64,000 nt of DNA from Pyrinomonadaceae bacterium (GCA_019694355.1 JAIBCB010000002.1:558001-622000); one strand, 5' to 3'. Positions 19,404 through 28,548 are shown, counted from the stretch's first letter. Notes: a model not told the origin generated them from the letters alone. Program-made: numbers and translations.

Positions 19404-19688
19404 ATGCCTGATATTGAGATATCGTGCGTTCAATGCAGAGAGGTCTTTCTGTTCACTGAAAAGGAGCAGGAAAATTTTTATCAGCGAAATATGATGGCAC
19501 CTCAAAGGTGTCCGAAATGCCGATCAAGGAAAGCCGGAATGGGCGAGAATGCACCGGCTCGCTTTGAGATCGTTTGCGATAATTGCGGCAAGCACGATAC
19601 CGTCCCATTTCAGCCAAAGGTAGGCCGCTCCGTGATGTGCCGCGAATGTTTCGAATCGAGCCGTTCGCGCGCCCGTGCAGGCAGCTAA
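19404..19688 (+). CDS. CxxC-x17-CxxC zinc-ribbon protein
   Basis: A 94-residue protein with two zinc-ribbon modules. The first is CVQC ... CPKC. The second is CDNC, then exactly 17 residues, then CREC, the hallmark of the CxxC-x17-CxxC family. The tail is basic and Ser/Arg rich (SSRSRARAGS), which suggests nucleic-acid or protein binding. The ATG at 19404 is chosen because GGAGG at 19393-19397 lies at ideal spacing; longer upstream extension of the frame is unlikely. The function is not established. Confidence 0.9.
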   Translation: MPDIEISCVQCREVFLFTEKEQENFYQRNMMAPQRCPKCRSRKAGMGENAPARFEIVCDNCGKHDTVPFQPKVGRSVMCRECFESSRSRARAGS

Positions 19689-19702
19689 AGCTTTCTTCGG
19701 CA

Positions 19703-20500
19703 ATGACCACACCCGCAGTCATTTATTCCTTCGCCGATGCAGTTGCAACGATCGAAATGGATCGTCCGGACGCACTCAACGCACTTTCGCTCCAATTGGT
19801 TACCGAGCTTATAGCCGCTGTCAAAAAGGCGGTTGATGACGGAGTTCGCGTTGCGATCTTGAAAGGACGCGGGCGGGCGTTCTGTTCGGGCGGAGATCTT
19901 CGCGAAATGCGTTCGATGTGGGAACGCGAAGGCCGTATCGAGGCCTTTTTGGAAGAGCCGCTTCGAAAACTCCACGAACTGATCGCGTCGATACGAGAGG
20001 CTCCGATACCATTCATCGCGGCGGTGAACGGAGTTTGTGCGGGTGCGGGCACGAACCTCGCGTTGGCATGTGACGTCGTAATAGCCGCCGAAAATGCGGC
20101 ATTCAGCGAAGGCTTTGTGAAGATCGGGCTTTCACCCGATTGCGGCGGTACGTACTTCCTGCCGCGGATCGTCGGCGAAAAGCTTGCGGCGGAATTGCTG
20201 ATGACCGGTGACGAGATCGATGCGGCCCGTGCCGAACGAATCGGACTTGCAAATTACGTTGTGCCTTCGGATGAACTTGATCAGAAGGCTGAGCGGTTCG
20301 CCCGCAAGCTCGCGGAACGTCCGGTCGGAGCATTGCGGCGGATCAAGCAGATGTTGGCCGCGTCTAGCGGGAACACCCTCCGCGAACAGCTTGATCTTGA
20401 ACACGAATGCCAACTCGAATCCGGCCGTTCGGCGGATTTCAAAGAAGGCGTAGCCGCATTTATCGAGAAGCGGAAGCCGATATTCCTGGATCGGGAATAG
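19703..20500 (+). CDS. Enoyl-CoA hydratase/isomerase family protein
   Basis: A crotonase-fold protein of 265 residues. The CoA-binding oxyanion segments are GRAFCSGGDLREM and GVCAGAGTNLALACD. These are followed by FSEGFVKIGLSPDCGGTYFLPR, where the typical second catalytic Glu position is replaced by Asp (PDCGG). That pattern is common in PaaG/isomerase-like members, so double-bond isomerisation is as likely as hydration. The start is ATG 19703, 14 bases after the zinc-ribbon stop; a longer frame overlaps that gene and is not family-like. Confidence 0.9.
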   Translation: MTTPAVIYSFADAVATIEMDRPDALNALSLQLVTELIAAVKKAVDDGVRVAILKGRGRAFCSGGDLREMRSMWEREGRIEAFLEEPLRKLHELIASIREAPIPFIAAVNGVCAGAGTNLALACDVVIAAENAAFSEGFVKIGLSPDCGGTYFLPRIVGEKLAAELLMTGDEIDAARAERIGLANYVVPSDELDQKAERFARKLAERPVGALRRIKQMLAASSGNTLREQLDLEHECQLESGRSADFKEGVAAFIEKRKPIFLDRE

Positions 20501-20551
20501 GTCGGGAATTCAGTATTCGCCCCAAGCACAACGGAAAAATAATCCCGCCTG

Positions 20552-20581
20552 TTGACACCAAAACACGAACTGCATTATCTT
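20552..20581 (+). promoter_or_regulatory. Putative sigma-70 promoter of PepSY gene
   Basis: TTGACA at 20552-20557 and TATCTT at 20576-20581 are separated by 18 bases. The Fur-box-like palindrome starts 10 bases downstream, about where transcription would begin. Confidence 0.5.
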
Positions 20582-20591
20582 AATATCTGAA

Positions 20592-20610
20592 ATTGAAAAT
20601 CACTTTCAAT
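20592..20610. promoter_or_regulatory. Fur-box-like operator
   Basis: A perfect inverted repeat, ATTGAAA at 20592-20598 and TTTCAAT at 20604-20610, with 5 bases between. Read as a 7-1-7 motif it is TGAAAAT-C-ACTTTCA, close to the Fur consensus TGATAAT-N-ATTATCA. It lies 54 bases before a PepSY iron-regulated membrane gene, fitting iron repression. Confidence 0.65.
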
Positions 20611-20663
20611 AAAGAAGATCCCTGAGAGCCTTTTTAGAAGGAAAGACGCACAACCAAACCTGC

Positions 20664-21824
20664 ATGAAACGCTTTCGAATAGCATTGTTCTGGATCCATC
20701 TCGTGGCCGGTGCGACCGGTGCCATCGTGATCTTCATAATGTGCGTCACGGGCGCCGTTCTTTCATTTGAAAAGAACATAGTTGAATTTGCCGAACGCGG
20801 TGAGCAGCGAGTTGCGGCTATTGAGGGCGAGAGATTGCCGATCAGCCGTTTGGTTGCGTCGGCATCGGAAGCCAGGCCTGATGCAAAGCCGGCAAGTATC
20901 ACCCTCTCCGCAGACCCGATGTCGAGCGCGACCGTGTCGCTCGGGCGTGATGGGCGGCTTTTTATCGATCCGTACACCGGCAAAGTGTTGGGCGACGGGA
21001 ATGCTCCATTACGGAGTTTCTTTTCGACGACGACGTCGTTGCACCGTTGGCTTGCGATGGAAGGCGACGGATTTGCTTGGGGCAAGGCGATAACGGGTTT
21101 TTTCAACGCGATGTTTCTCGTCCTTGCGATCACGGGCCTTTACATTTGGATGCCGCGGAAGCTGAGTTTCCGCAACATAAAGCCTGTGCTTTGGTTCCGT
21201 AAAACGCACACGGGCAAGGCAAGGGATTTCAATTGGCACAATGTAACCGGATTTTGGTGTTCGCTTGTTCTGATCGTTTTGACGGCGACGGGAATGGTGA
21301 TCTCATACCGCTGGGCGAGCGACCTCGTTTATACGCTGACTGGCAATGAAGCGCCGAAGCAGCAAGCCCGGAGCGAACCGTCAAAGCCAGCCCCGGAACC
21401 AAAGATCCCGGAGAATCTCGACGATCTTTGGGTTGCCGCGAACGCGAGGAACGATGGCTGGAAGTCGGTGTCTCTTCGTCTGCAGATGCTGGACGACGCG
21501 GTATTCACGGTCGATGAAGGGAAGTATTGGAATATCTTTGGCCGCTCGACGCTCACGCTTAATGCCGCGACGGCCGAGGTAAGTAAATGGGAGCCGTATT
21601 CGGACCGTAACTCAGGCCAGCAGCTGCGTCTCTGGATGCGATTCACGCACACTGGCGAATCTTTCGGCCTCATTGGGCAATTCATAGGATTTATCGCCTG
21701 TCTCGGCGGTGCGTTATTGGTTTACACAGGCGTTGCGTTATCTGTTCGCAGGTTTGTCCGTTGGCTAAAGCGCAGGCGCAGCCTCAAGGCGCCGAGACGG
21801 ACGCTTGCCGAGAATAGTATTTGA
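20664..21824 (+). CDS. PepSY-associated membrane protein (iron-regulated, PiuB-like)
   Basis: A 386-residue inner-membrane protein with four membrane segments. The first is LFWIHLVAGATGAIVIFIM, followed by a periplasmic PepSY-type region and SLHRWL. The next is FFNAMFLVLAITGLYIWMP, then WHNVTGFWCSLVLIVLTATGMVIS. The last comes after FTHTGESFGLIGQFIGFIACLGG. This matches the PepSY_TM family, which often sits with siderophore receptors and is proposed to act as a ferric-siderophore reductase. The upstream Fur-like site supports iron regulation. No receptor is adjacent, but one is encoded at the window start. Confidence 0.9.
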   Translation: MKRFRIALFWIHLVAGATGAIVIFIMCVTGAVLSFEKNIVEFAERGEQRVAAIEGERLPISRLVASASEARPDAKPASITLSADPMSSATVSLGRDGRLFIDPYTGKVLGDGNAPLRSFFSTTTSLHRWLAMEGDGFAWGKAITGFFNAMFLVLAITGLYIWMPRKLSFRNIKPVLWFRKTHTGKARDFNWHNVTGFWCSLVLIVLTATGMVISYRWASDLVYTLTGNEAPKQQARSEPSKPAPEPKIPENLDDLWVAANARNDGWKSVSLRLQMLDDAVFTVDEGKYWNIFGRSTLTLNAATAEVSKWEPYSDRNSGQQLRLWMRFTHTGESFGLIGQFIGFIACLGGALLVYTGVALSVRRFVRWLKRRRSLKAPRRTLAENSI

Positions 21825-21879
21825 AGTTTGCACACTGACCCGCCTTTTTCCGTAAAGCACACACGCGTTCGCATTCTGA

Positions 21880-21917
21880 CGGGCATATTTTGAATAAAGA
21901 TATGCCCGCCCCGCCTT
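21880..21917 (+). terminator. Probable terminator after PepSY gene
   Basis: A perfect 9-bp inverted repeat, CGGGCATAT at 21880-21888 and ATATGCCCG at 21900-21908. It is followed by CCCCGCC and a four-T run at 21914-21917. The T-tract is weak and displaced, so termination may be partial. Confidence 0.5.
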
Positions 21918-21967
21918 TTCCTTTCTGTTGAGATTGCAAACTCACCCGGCGACTGTATTCTCTTCTA

Positions 21968-23236
21968 GTGCGGTCATTGACCTATTCAGAGCTGATCCGC
22001 GGAAACCGCGACTTTCGAAACCTGCTTGCCGGGCAGTTCATTTCCGAACTCGGCAACTGGTTCAACTTCATCGCGGCCCTCGGATTGGTGCGTCTGGTTT
22101 CGGATGCGTCGCCGCTCGCGGCGGGACTTTTCTTTGTCGCGAGGCTCATCCCTTTTGCGATAATGTCGCCGATCGCGGGCACTTTCGTTGATCGGTTCTC
22201 CCGCCGCCAGGTGATGATCGTGACCGATGTCGCGCGCACGGTCATCGCTCTTGCATTCTTATTCGTCAAGGACCCGAACGATCTTTGGATCGCGTACACG
22301 GCGACGATCTTGCTTCACACGCTCGGTGCCTTCTTCGACGGTGCAAAGAACGCCGCTGCACCAAATCTGACAGGACGCGAGGGCCTTCTTGCGGGAACAG
22401 CGTTGCTTTTTTCGACAAAGTTTCTGCTTATGGCGGTCGGCTCCGCACTCGGCGGTTGGGCTTCCGCAGCATTCGGCTATCAAGTTGCGTTCATCATCAA
22501 CGCGGCCTCGTTCCTGATCTCGGCCTATACCGTCTGGCTGATCCCGGAAGACGCCGTAAAAGAAAAAGCAGCGGATAACACGGCCGAACACCGAACATTC
22601 CTCTCCGATCTGAAAGAAGGTTTTGTCTATTCGGTCAAGAACCACTTCGCGCTCACGATCTTGATAATGAATATGATCTGGGCGACCGGCGGCGGTGCGA
22701 TAAACGTGATCTTCGAGCGGCTTGGAGGCGTGTATTATGCCGAGACCGAAGGTTGGAATCCGGACGTGGCGGTCGCCATTTTGTGGACCGCGACCGGCTT
22801 TGGAATAACTTTGGGAATGATGATCGCGCATCGCACGTCGATCTGGCTCGATCGCTCCGGCAAGCATCGATCATTTATCGGTTGGACATTGATCGCGCAC
22901 GGACTTATCTTCGCGATCGGCGGTTTTGTGCCCACGCTCTGGCTCTTTACGATATTGATCTTTGCCTCGCGTGCGGTCGTAGGCGTTGAATACGCAGTGC
23001 AGGAAACGCTGTTTCAGAGGAGCTTGCCGGATCAGATACGCGGCCGCATCTCGACGCTCGATCGCGGTGCGGAGATGACGGTGTTCGGCATATCAACGTT
23101 CGCGGCGAGCGAGTTGATGTATTACATCACGCCGCAGACGCTTACCTATGCGTCGGGGATCTTGTCCGCATTCGCCGGCGTTGTCTGGTTCATTCGCGAA
23201 CGCACCAGAACAACGACCGGGCAGCCATGGGATTAA
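21968..23236 (+). CDS. MFS transporter
   Basis: A 422-residue major-facilitator protein with about twelve membrane segments. It opens with NRDFRNLLAGQFISELGNWF, typical of the MFS_3/enterobactin-exporter-like group. The A-motif equivalent is FVDRFSRRQVMIVTDVAR between segments 2 and 3. The central loop is charged (DAVKEKAADNTAEHRTF). The substrate is unknown, although the group includes siderophore and drug exporters. The position just after an iron-regulated gene is suggestive but a hairpin separates them. The start is GTG 21968. The stop overlaps the minus-strand gene end by 4 bases. Confidence 0.9.
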   Translation: MRSLTYSELIRGNRDFRNLLAGQFISELGNWFNFIAALGLVRLVSDASPLAAGLFFVARLIPFAIMSPIAGTFVDRFSRRQVMIVTDVARTVIALAFLFVKDPNDLWIAYTATILLHTLGAFFDGAKNAAAPNLTGREGLLAGTALLFSTKFLLMAVGSALGGWASAAFGYQVAFIINAASFLISAYTVWLIPEDAVKEKAADNTAEHRTFLSDLKEGFVYSVKNHFALTILIMNMIWATGGGAINVIFERLGGVYYAETEGWNPDVAVAILWTATGFGITLGMMIAHRTSIWLDRSGKHRSFIGWTLIAHGLIFAIGGFVPTLWLFTILIFASRAVVGVEYAVQETLFQRSLPDQIRGRISTLDRGAEMTVFGISTFAASELMYYITPQTLTYASGILSAFAGVVWFIRERTRTTTGQPWD

Positions 23237-24168
23237 GCGATCACGATGACGGCCTTTGATCCTGTGAGTTCCGAAAGGTCTTTCGTATAGACGGTCTCGA
23301 CGCGGCGGAATTCGCCGACCGTGTTCACGATATCCTGTGTCGAGAGGAATCCGGTCTCGACGAATGCGATCGCCCATTTTTTCATATAACCGGCACGATC
23401 CAGAGTATTTTCAAGAAGACGCAGATATTGCGAGCGTGTCTCGGTCGCTGCCCCAAGATTGTCGCCTATGGTGTTTTCGAGATCGCTCCAGAAAGAATTG
23501 TCGTTGCGGATCCATTCTTCACGCCACGCCTTGATGCCGAGCGACTGCCGTATCCCCTTTGAATGAGGTGCGGGCAGACGCAGGAACATCAGGTCGCTTG
23601 TCCGCTCCATTATCGCGGGGTCTGAGAGGAATTGATCGACAGATTTGTTCCAGCAAGTGGAATGTCCTTTTATCGGATCCGGTTCGATCGACCAAAGCCT
23701 GCGAAACGCCTGCGACAGCGGCTGTCGAAGTTCGCGTGTCTGTTCCGTAAAGGACAGGGCATAGCTGCCGGTCGCGATCGCGAGTGTTCCGGCGAGCGAA
23801 CGCGTAAATGCGGAATTCAGCTTCTCGACGTTGCGCCGTACATTGTCGAACCACCAGGCATCGATCTCCGAGAACCAGTCAAGCAGGCCGGGATTCTGAA
23901 GCTTATAGCCCGGGACATACGCGTCCTCAAGAACAGCGTTCACATCGTCCGGTGAAAGGCGTTCGTCGTCGTTCTGAACACGTCCGACGCCCGACACCCA
24001 TTCGGAGAGCAGCGGGTCGTTCGCAGCGACGCGGACGCGACGACGTTTTAGATAGAGCGACAGAGCAGTGTCGGCCGAGATCGGAAAGGCTGCCGAATCG
24101 AACTTCAATCGATGCAGAACATTCTGCTCGAATGCAAGGCAGCCGTTTAGGGTTGGTATCGCCGTCAT
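23233..24168 (-). CDS. Conserved-looking protein of unknown function
   Basis: Encodes 311 residues that I do not recognise. It has no signal peptide and no membrane segment. It is largely helical by composition, with Trp-rich spots (WFSEIDAWWFDNVRRN, SLGIKAWREEWIRND). The start overlaps the stop of the HD-GYP-like gene by four bases (ATGA), so the two are translated together and probably act together. The order is DUF4388-J-TPR protein, HD-GYP-like protein, then this one. Confidence 0.75.
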   Translation of the reverse strand: MTAIPTLNGCLAFEQNVLHRLKFDSAAFPISADTALSLYLKRRRVRVAANDPLLSEWVSGVGRVQNDDERLSPDDVNAVLEDAYVPGYKLQNPGLLDWFSEIDAWWFDNVRRNVEKLNSAFTRSLAGTLAIATGSYALSFTEQTRELRQPLSQAFRRLWSIEPDPIKGHSTCWNKSVDQFLSDPAIMERTSDLMFLRLPAPHSKGIRQSLGIKAWREEWIRNDNSFWSDLENTIGDNLGAATETRSQYLRLLENTLDRAGYMKKWAIAFVETGFLSTQDIVNTVGEFRRVETVYTKDLSELTGSKAVIVIA

Positions 24169-24761
24169 ACGTTAAATGGATCTGCAGCGGCAGGCAGTGA
24201 CAAAAAGACTTTCACGGCCATCGGATCGAACTCGATGCCAGACCACTCTATCAGGTATTTCTTCGCGCTCACTTCAGGATATGCCGATCTGAAGGGACGC
24301 GCCGAACGCAACGCTCCGTACGCATCTGCGACGCGCAGGATACGGCTTTTGAGCGGGATCTCTTCGCGCGCGAGTCCATCGGGATAGCCGGAACCATTCC
24401 ACCATTCGTGATTCCAACGGATCACGAGTTGAACAGCTCGGCTCACATCAAGTCTTGCCGCCTCTTGCTCGCCGATGACAGAATGCCGCCGAAGGTCAAG
24501 CCGTTCTTCAGCGGTCAGTATCCGGGCGGCTCGAATATAATCCCGATCCATTCGGAGTTCGCCGACATCGCGGAGAAAGGCCGCCTGTTTCAGCATATCG
24601 ATATCATCCGGAACGAGATGAAGTCCGGCTCCGATAGCTGCTGAGAGCGACGCAACGCGTCCCGAATGGCCGATCGTAAAGCCGGTGAATACGTCGATCT
24701 CCTCGGCCTTTTCAAGGAGCTTGGCGTCAATTTTGTTTTCCGGGGCAACAAGAGTTTGCAT
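24165..24761 (-). CDS. Degenerate HD-GYP-domain protein
   Basis: A 198-residue stand-alone HD-GYP-like domain. The scaffold is clear: GHSGRVASLSAAIG, LTAEERLDLRRHSVIGEQ, WNGSGYPDGLAREEIPLKSRIL, VADAYGALRSARPFRSA. Key metal ligands are changed. The HD pair reads RD in FLRDVGEL, and the HHE motif reads NHE. The GYP motif remains. Cyclic-di-GMP hydrolysis is therefore doubtful, and the protein may bind nucleotide or partner proteins instead. It lies 55 bases after the DUF4388-J-TPR gene and overlaps the next gene by four bases. Confidence 0.82.
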   Translation of the reverse strand: MQTLVAPENKIDAKLLEKAEEIDVFTGFTIGHSGRVASLSAAIGAGLHLVPDDIDMLKQAAFLRDVGELRMDRDYIRAARILTAEERLDLRRHSVIGEQEAARLDVSRAVQLVIRWNHEWWNGSGYPDGLAREEIPLKSRILRVADAYGALRSARPFRSAYPEVSAKKYLIEWSGIEFDPMAVKVFLSLPAAADPFNV

Positions 24762-24816
24762 CTTCGTTTATATAGTTTTGCTTTTTTGTGCTTAGAAATT
24801 CAACCCCGTTCATCTG

Positions 24817-26337
24817 CTACTTTATCGAATCGAGCAGGTCGCGAGCCTCGCGATTATTCGGATGAAGGGCGAGAAGACGCGTCAATTCGCCCTCGGCACG
24901 CTTCAGCAGCTTAACTTTTATAAAGAAGTGCGAAAGCATCATCCGATACTCCGCCGATGAACCGTCGATCTTGATCGCCGCCTGAAGCTCGCCCTCGGCC
25001 TTGTGCCGATGCTTGTCGTCCGCCGAAAGGGCAGAGCCATAATATGCCCGGTACTTTGCATTTTGAGGATCGGCATGGGCGGCACGTGCAAGATGGACCT
25101 GAGCGCCGGCCGCGTCGCCTTTTGCAAGGAGCGCCGCACCTTTCTCAAATTCTTCCCACGCCTGCTGCCGCTTCTGATCGCCGCCCTGCCCATTTTCCGC
25201 CGCTGATGGTGCTCCGTTCGCAGCCTCGAGATTCTTACGGATCTTGAAATCATAGAGCTCGCGGGAATCCGGCGTTCTAAGGGTTTCGTGTGCGGAGGCA
25301 AGCTGAGCGAACGCGGAATGAACGCGCTTGGTGATCTCCGGTGCTTCTTTCCGGAACTTGTCCGGGTGGAAAAGCTTGGCAAGCGAAAAATATGCATCCT
25401 TTAACGCCGGACCGTCGCATTTTGGATCGACACCCAACACTTCGTAAAAGTTCTTCGCCGCCTCGGTGCGTTTCAAATACGCGTCGAGCGTCAGTTCCTC
25501 GACAGGAGCGGCCTCTTCGACAGGAGCCTCTGGTTCCTCCGGTTTAATGCCCGGAAGGATCGCCTCACGCTTAAGTTCGAGTTTGGCCGCCCGCAGGAAT
25601 GGAAGCTTTGCCGCAGGAATGGCAGATTGCCATTTTGATCTGATCACAAGTCCTGCAAGCCACAGCGAATACAGGGCGGAAAAAACGTCATTTCCCTCAA
25701 GATTGCTGTGAGCGGCGATATCGGCGACGCATTGATCGGCAGAAGCAAGCGGAACGAGCACCTGGGCCTCGATCGCCGTGCAGTCTCGGATCGAGTTCAG
25801 GGCTACTGCAAGCTTGAAAGTTTCGTCGAACGAACGAAAGCGCTTTGCCGCCGTTTCAGGGGAAAGGCCGCGGCCGTATTCCTTCAAAAGCGAGCGTTCG
25901 TCGATATCGGCGTGCAATCCCTCGCGAACACGGGCAAGAGGTGTTATCGTCCATTCGCCTTCGGTCCAAGCAAGCACATCCTGAACGATCGCACGAACTT
26001 GCGCCGTAAAGAACATATCTTTCTCAGCCTCGGTGAGAAGGCCGTCGGCAAGGAGCTGTTCGGCGAGCTGCAGGTCGTTCGAGAAATTCGGCAGCTGAAC
26101 GAGCTGCTCTTTCGAAAGCTTCTTTTGCTGGAGCACGAAGTCGAAGAGCCGCGTCATTCGCGAATTCGAGACCGCGAAGACCAAGCGGCCGTCGCTGAAA
26201 TAAACGATCACCTTCTTGTCTTTATTAGCAAGGCGGATGCTGCCCGAAAGTTCGCCCTGAGCCATTTCCGCCGCCAGTTCGGCGAAAGGAAACGCAAGGC
26301 AAGTTCCGCTTATATCGAGATCGTTCTTTGCTGTCAT
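24817..26337 (-). CDS. DUF4388 / DnaJ-domain / TPR protein
   Basis: A 506-residue protein. The N-terminal DUF4388 (PATAN-like) domain is seen as GELSGSIRLANKDKKVIVYF and FAVSNSRMTRL. A middle helical region follows, with a second winged-helix-like stretch. An acidic linker (about 262-282) leads to a J-domain at 297-364 with the Hsp70-activating HPD at 324-326 (FHPDKF). C-terminal TPR-like repeats (about 385-506) end the protein. J-domain plus TPR suggests delivery of clients to DnaK, while DUF4388 is common in signalling proteins. It is first in a three-gene minus-strand operon. Confidence 0.87.
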   Translation of the reverse strand: MTAKNDLDISGTCLAFPFAELAAEMAQGELSGSIRLANKDKKVIVYFSDGRLVFAVSNSRMTRLFDFVLQQKKLSKEQLVQLPNFSNDLQLAEQLLADGLLTEAEKDMFFTAQVRAIVQDVLAWTEGEWTITPLARVREGLHADIDERSLLKEYGRGLSPETAAKRFRSFDETFKLAVALNSIRDCTAIEAQVLVPLASADQCVADIAAHSNLEGNDVFSALYSLWLAGLVIRSKWQSAIPAAKLPFLRAAKLELKREAILPGIKPEEPEAPVEEAAPVEELTLDAYLKRTEAAKNFYEVLGVDPKCDGPALKDAYFSLAKLFHPDKFRKEAPEITKRVHSAFAQLASAHETLRTPDSRELYDFKIRKNLEAANGAPSAAENGQGGDQKRQQAWEEFEKGAALLAKGDAAGAQVHLARAAHADPQNAKYRAYYGSALSADDKHRHKAEGELQAAIKIDGSSAEYRMMLSHFFIKVKLLKRAEGELTRLLALHPNNREARDLLDSIK

Positions 26338-26501
26338 TCAGACTTTAGATAGGCTTCGATGGAAGGTGATCCAACGGGCACATTGTTGTGCTCAAACAAG
26401 TTTAACAAATTGTCGGTGGAAAAGTTAAGCAAAATTTTCTTCAAAAAGGTGCAGAATTTGACAAGGTGTATTCGCACCTGCCAGAGTTTTTGTGTATCAA
26501 A

Positions 26502-27257
26502 ATGACGCCTGACGCCATAGAAATTCGCGAATGCTCCTCGATTGAGCAGCTTTCGGAGTGCGTTTCGCTCCAACGTGAGGTCTTTGCCCTTCCGGAGGTC
26601 GAATTATCGCCCGTTCGCCACTTTATCGTGACCAAAAATGCGGGTGGATTTACGCTGGGCGCATACGACGGTGATACTCTTGCGGGTTTTGTGCTGAGCG
26701 TGCCGGCGGTTATGCACGGCGAGCGGGCCCTGTATTCGCATATGACGGGTGTCCGCCAAAAGTATCAAAGCCTCGGTCTCGGGGCGGCTCTGAAATGGGC
26801 TCAAAGGGCAAGGGCGATCGACGATGGCATTCGCTACATAAAGTGGACGTTTGAACCGGTAAAGGCGCGAAACGCCTATTTCAATTTAGAGAAATTGGGT
26901 GCGACGGTAAGCGACTTTCAGGAAAATTTCTACGGCACGGATTACGGTACGGCTCCGGATGTTGCAGGCAAGGCATTTGGCCTTGCAAGTGATCGTTTGT
27001 TCGCGGAATGGGATCTAAATAGTGAAAAGGTAAATGCCCTTGCGGCCGGCGAAAAGTTCACTGAAACTCAGGCCCCGACCGCATCGGTCCAGATAATGCC
27101 GAACTGGATCGAACTCGTGGCCCGTGATCCTGAAAAGGCGAAGGCCGAACAGTTGCGTATTCGCGAAGAGTTCAAGACGGCGTTCGGGTTTGGGATGGTC
27201 TGCCGCGGATTTTTCCGAGACGACGAACAGCCGGCATATCTTCTCTACAAGAGCTAG
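26502..27257 (+). CDS. GNAT family acetyltransferase (COG3375-like)
   Basis: A 251-residue N-acetyltransferase-fold protein. The acetyl-CoA site region is MTGVRQKYQSLGLGAALKWAQ, followed by IRYIKWTFEPVKARNAYFNL and ENFYGTDYGTAPDVAG. This is the pattern of the predicted acetyltransferases of COG3375, longer than usual GNAT proteins. ATG 26502 gives MTPDAIEIRE; an in-frame GTG at 26466 would add 12 residues with no better ribosome site. It lies 4 bases before the Rieske gene, so the two are one unit. The acceptor is unknown. Confidence 0.87.
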   Translation: MTPDAIEIRECSSIEQLSECVSLQREVFALPEVELSPVRHFIVTKNAGGFTLGAYDGDTLAGFVLSVPAVMHGERALYSHMTGVRQKYQSLGLGAALKWAQRARAIDDGIRYIKWTFEPVKARNAYFNLEKLGATVSDFQENFYGTDYGTAPDVAGKAFGLASDRLFAEWDLNSEKVNALAAGEKFTETQAPTASVQIMPNWIELVARDPEKAKAEQLRIREEFKTAFGFGMVCRGFFRDDEQPAYLLYKS

Positions 27258-27261
27258 TAAA

Positions 27262-28278
27262 ATGGCACATTTTGAGGTGGATCCCGACATTCGCAGAGCG
27301 AAAACGCTCCCGTCCGAGTTCTATCTCGATCCTGAGTATTTCGACCTTTCAAAAGAGAAGATCTTTGCGCGAAGCTGGCATTTTCTTTGCCGCGAAAGCG
27401 AGGTTGAGGGCCTTTTTCCGGCAACGCTTTTGCCCGGTGTCCTTGACGAACCAGTCTTGCTCTCAAGAGCTGGCGGCGAATTACGCTGCCTTTCGAATGT
27501 TTGCACCCATCGGGGCAAGATCCTTGTTGAAGAGGCTTGCAATGCGAACCTCATCCGATGCGGCTATCACGGCCGCCGATTTTCACTGGAGGGAAAGTTT
27601 CTTTCAATGCCGGAGTTCGACGGCGTGGAGAATTTCCCGACCGAGGCCGACGATCTAAAGCAGATGCCGCTTGCGAACTGGAACGGGTTTTTGTTCGCAT
27701 CGATCGACCCGAAGGACGGCCTCGATGTTTTCGTCGGGGACGCGGCATCAAGGATCACCGCCGGAAGTGGAGAACTGAAGCTGGCAGCGAAACGCGAGTA
27801 TCGCGTGAATGCTCATTGGGCCCTTTATTGCGAGAATTATCTTGAGGGCTTTCACATTCCGTACGTTCACAAGGGCCTCAATGAGATCGTGGATTACGGA
27901 ACTTACTCGACCGAAACTTTCCGCTTTTCGAGCCTGCAGACCGGTTACGATGCGGACGGGAAGATCGCCGCGCATTACCTTTTCATCTTTCCGAATCTGA
28001 TGTTCAACTTTTACCCTTGGGGAGTATCGGTGAATGTTGTTCGCCCCGTTTCTCCAAGCGAGACCGTAGTCGAGTTTTTGACTTACGTCGGCGACGAATC
28101 GAAGCTTGACCAAGGTGCCGGAGCCGATCTTCACACGGTGGAGATGGAAGACGAAGCAGTTGTCGAGAGCGTTCAACGCGGCATCCGTTCAAGGTTCTAT
28201 TCGCACGGACGTTATTCACCGACGCGCGAGCAGGGAACGCATCATTTCCACCGCCTCATCGCGGAGTTTATTGGTTGA
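27262..28278 (+). CDS. Rieske (2Fe-2S) aromatic-ring-hydroxylating oxygenase alpha subunit-like
   Basis: A 338-residue non-heme iron oxygenase. The Rieske ligands are CTHRG and CGYHGRRF, about 18 residues apart. The mononuclear iron site is NYLEGFHIPYVHKGL with the two His ligands. The aspartate ligand should lie in the C-terminal third (VEMEDEAVVESV). Homologous enzymes include ring-hydroxylating dioxygenases and choline or betaine monooxygenases; the substrate is not decided. No reductase or beta subunit is adjacent. The start is ATG 27262, 4 bases after the acetyltransferase stop. Confidence 0.9.
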   Translation: MAHFEVDPDIRRAKTLPSEFYLDPEYFDLSKEKIFARSWHFLCRESEVEGLFPATLLPGVLDEPVLLSRAGGELRCLSNVCTHRGKILVEEACNANLIRCGYHGRRFSLEGKFLSMPEFDGVENFPTEADDLKQMPLANWNGFLFASIDPKDGLDVFVGDAASRITAGSGELKLAAKREYRVNAHWALYCENYLEGFHIPYVHKGLNEIVDYGTYSTETFRFSSLQTGYDADGKIAAHYLFIFPNLMFNFYPWGVSVNVVRPVSPSETVVEFLTYVGDESKLDQGAGADLHTVEMEDEAVVESVQRGIRSRFYSHGRYSPTREQGTHHFHRLIAEFIG

Positions 28279-28284
28279 CGAACG

Positions 28285-28302
28285 GTATAACTATGGTTAT
28301 AC
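28285..28302. promoter_or_regulatory. Palindromic operator of MazEF-type module
   Basis: A perfect inverted repeat GTATAAC (28285-28291) and GTTATAC (28296-28302) with spacer TATG. It ends 7 bases before the antitoxin ATG and overlaps -10-like TATAAC, as expected for autorepression by a ribbon-helix-helix antitoxin. Confidence 0.65.
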
Positions 28303-28309
28303 TCAAAGT

Positions 28310-28548
28310 ATGAATACAAAGACTGCGATATCAATACCGCCGGATGTCTTCCGCCTAAGTGAAAAGCTTGCTAAGCGTCTGAAGATCTCGCGTAGCGCCG
28401 TATTTGCCCTCGGTGTAAAGAGACTCAGCGAAGAGCATGACGAGGAGGAATTGATAGCTCGCATTAATGCGGCTTGTGCTGAGATCGACACCTCTGTCGA
28501 TCCAACGCTGAGGGCCTATCAGGCTCGGCGTCTCAAGGGGAAGAATTC

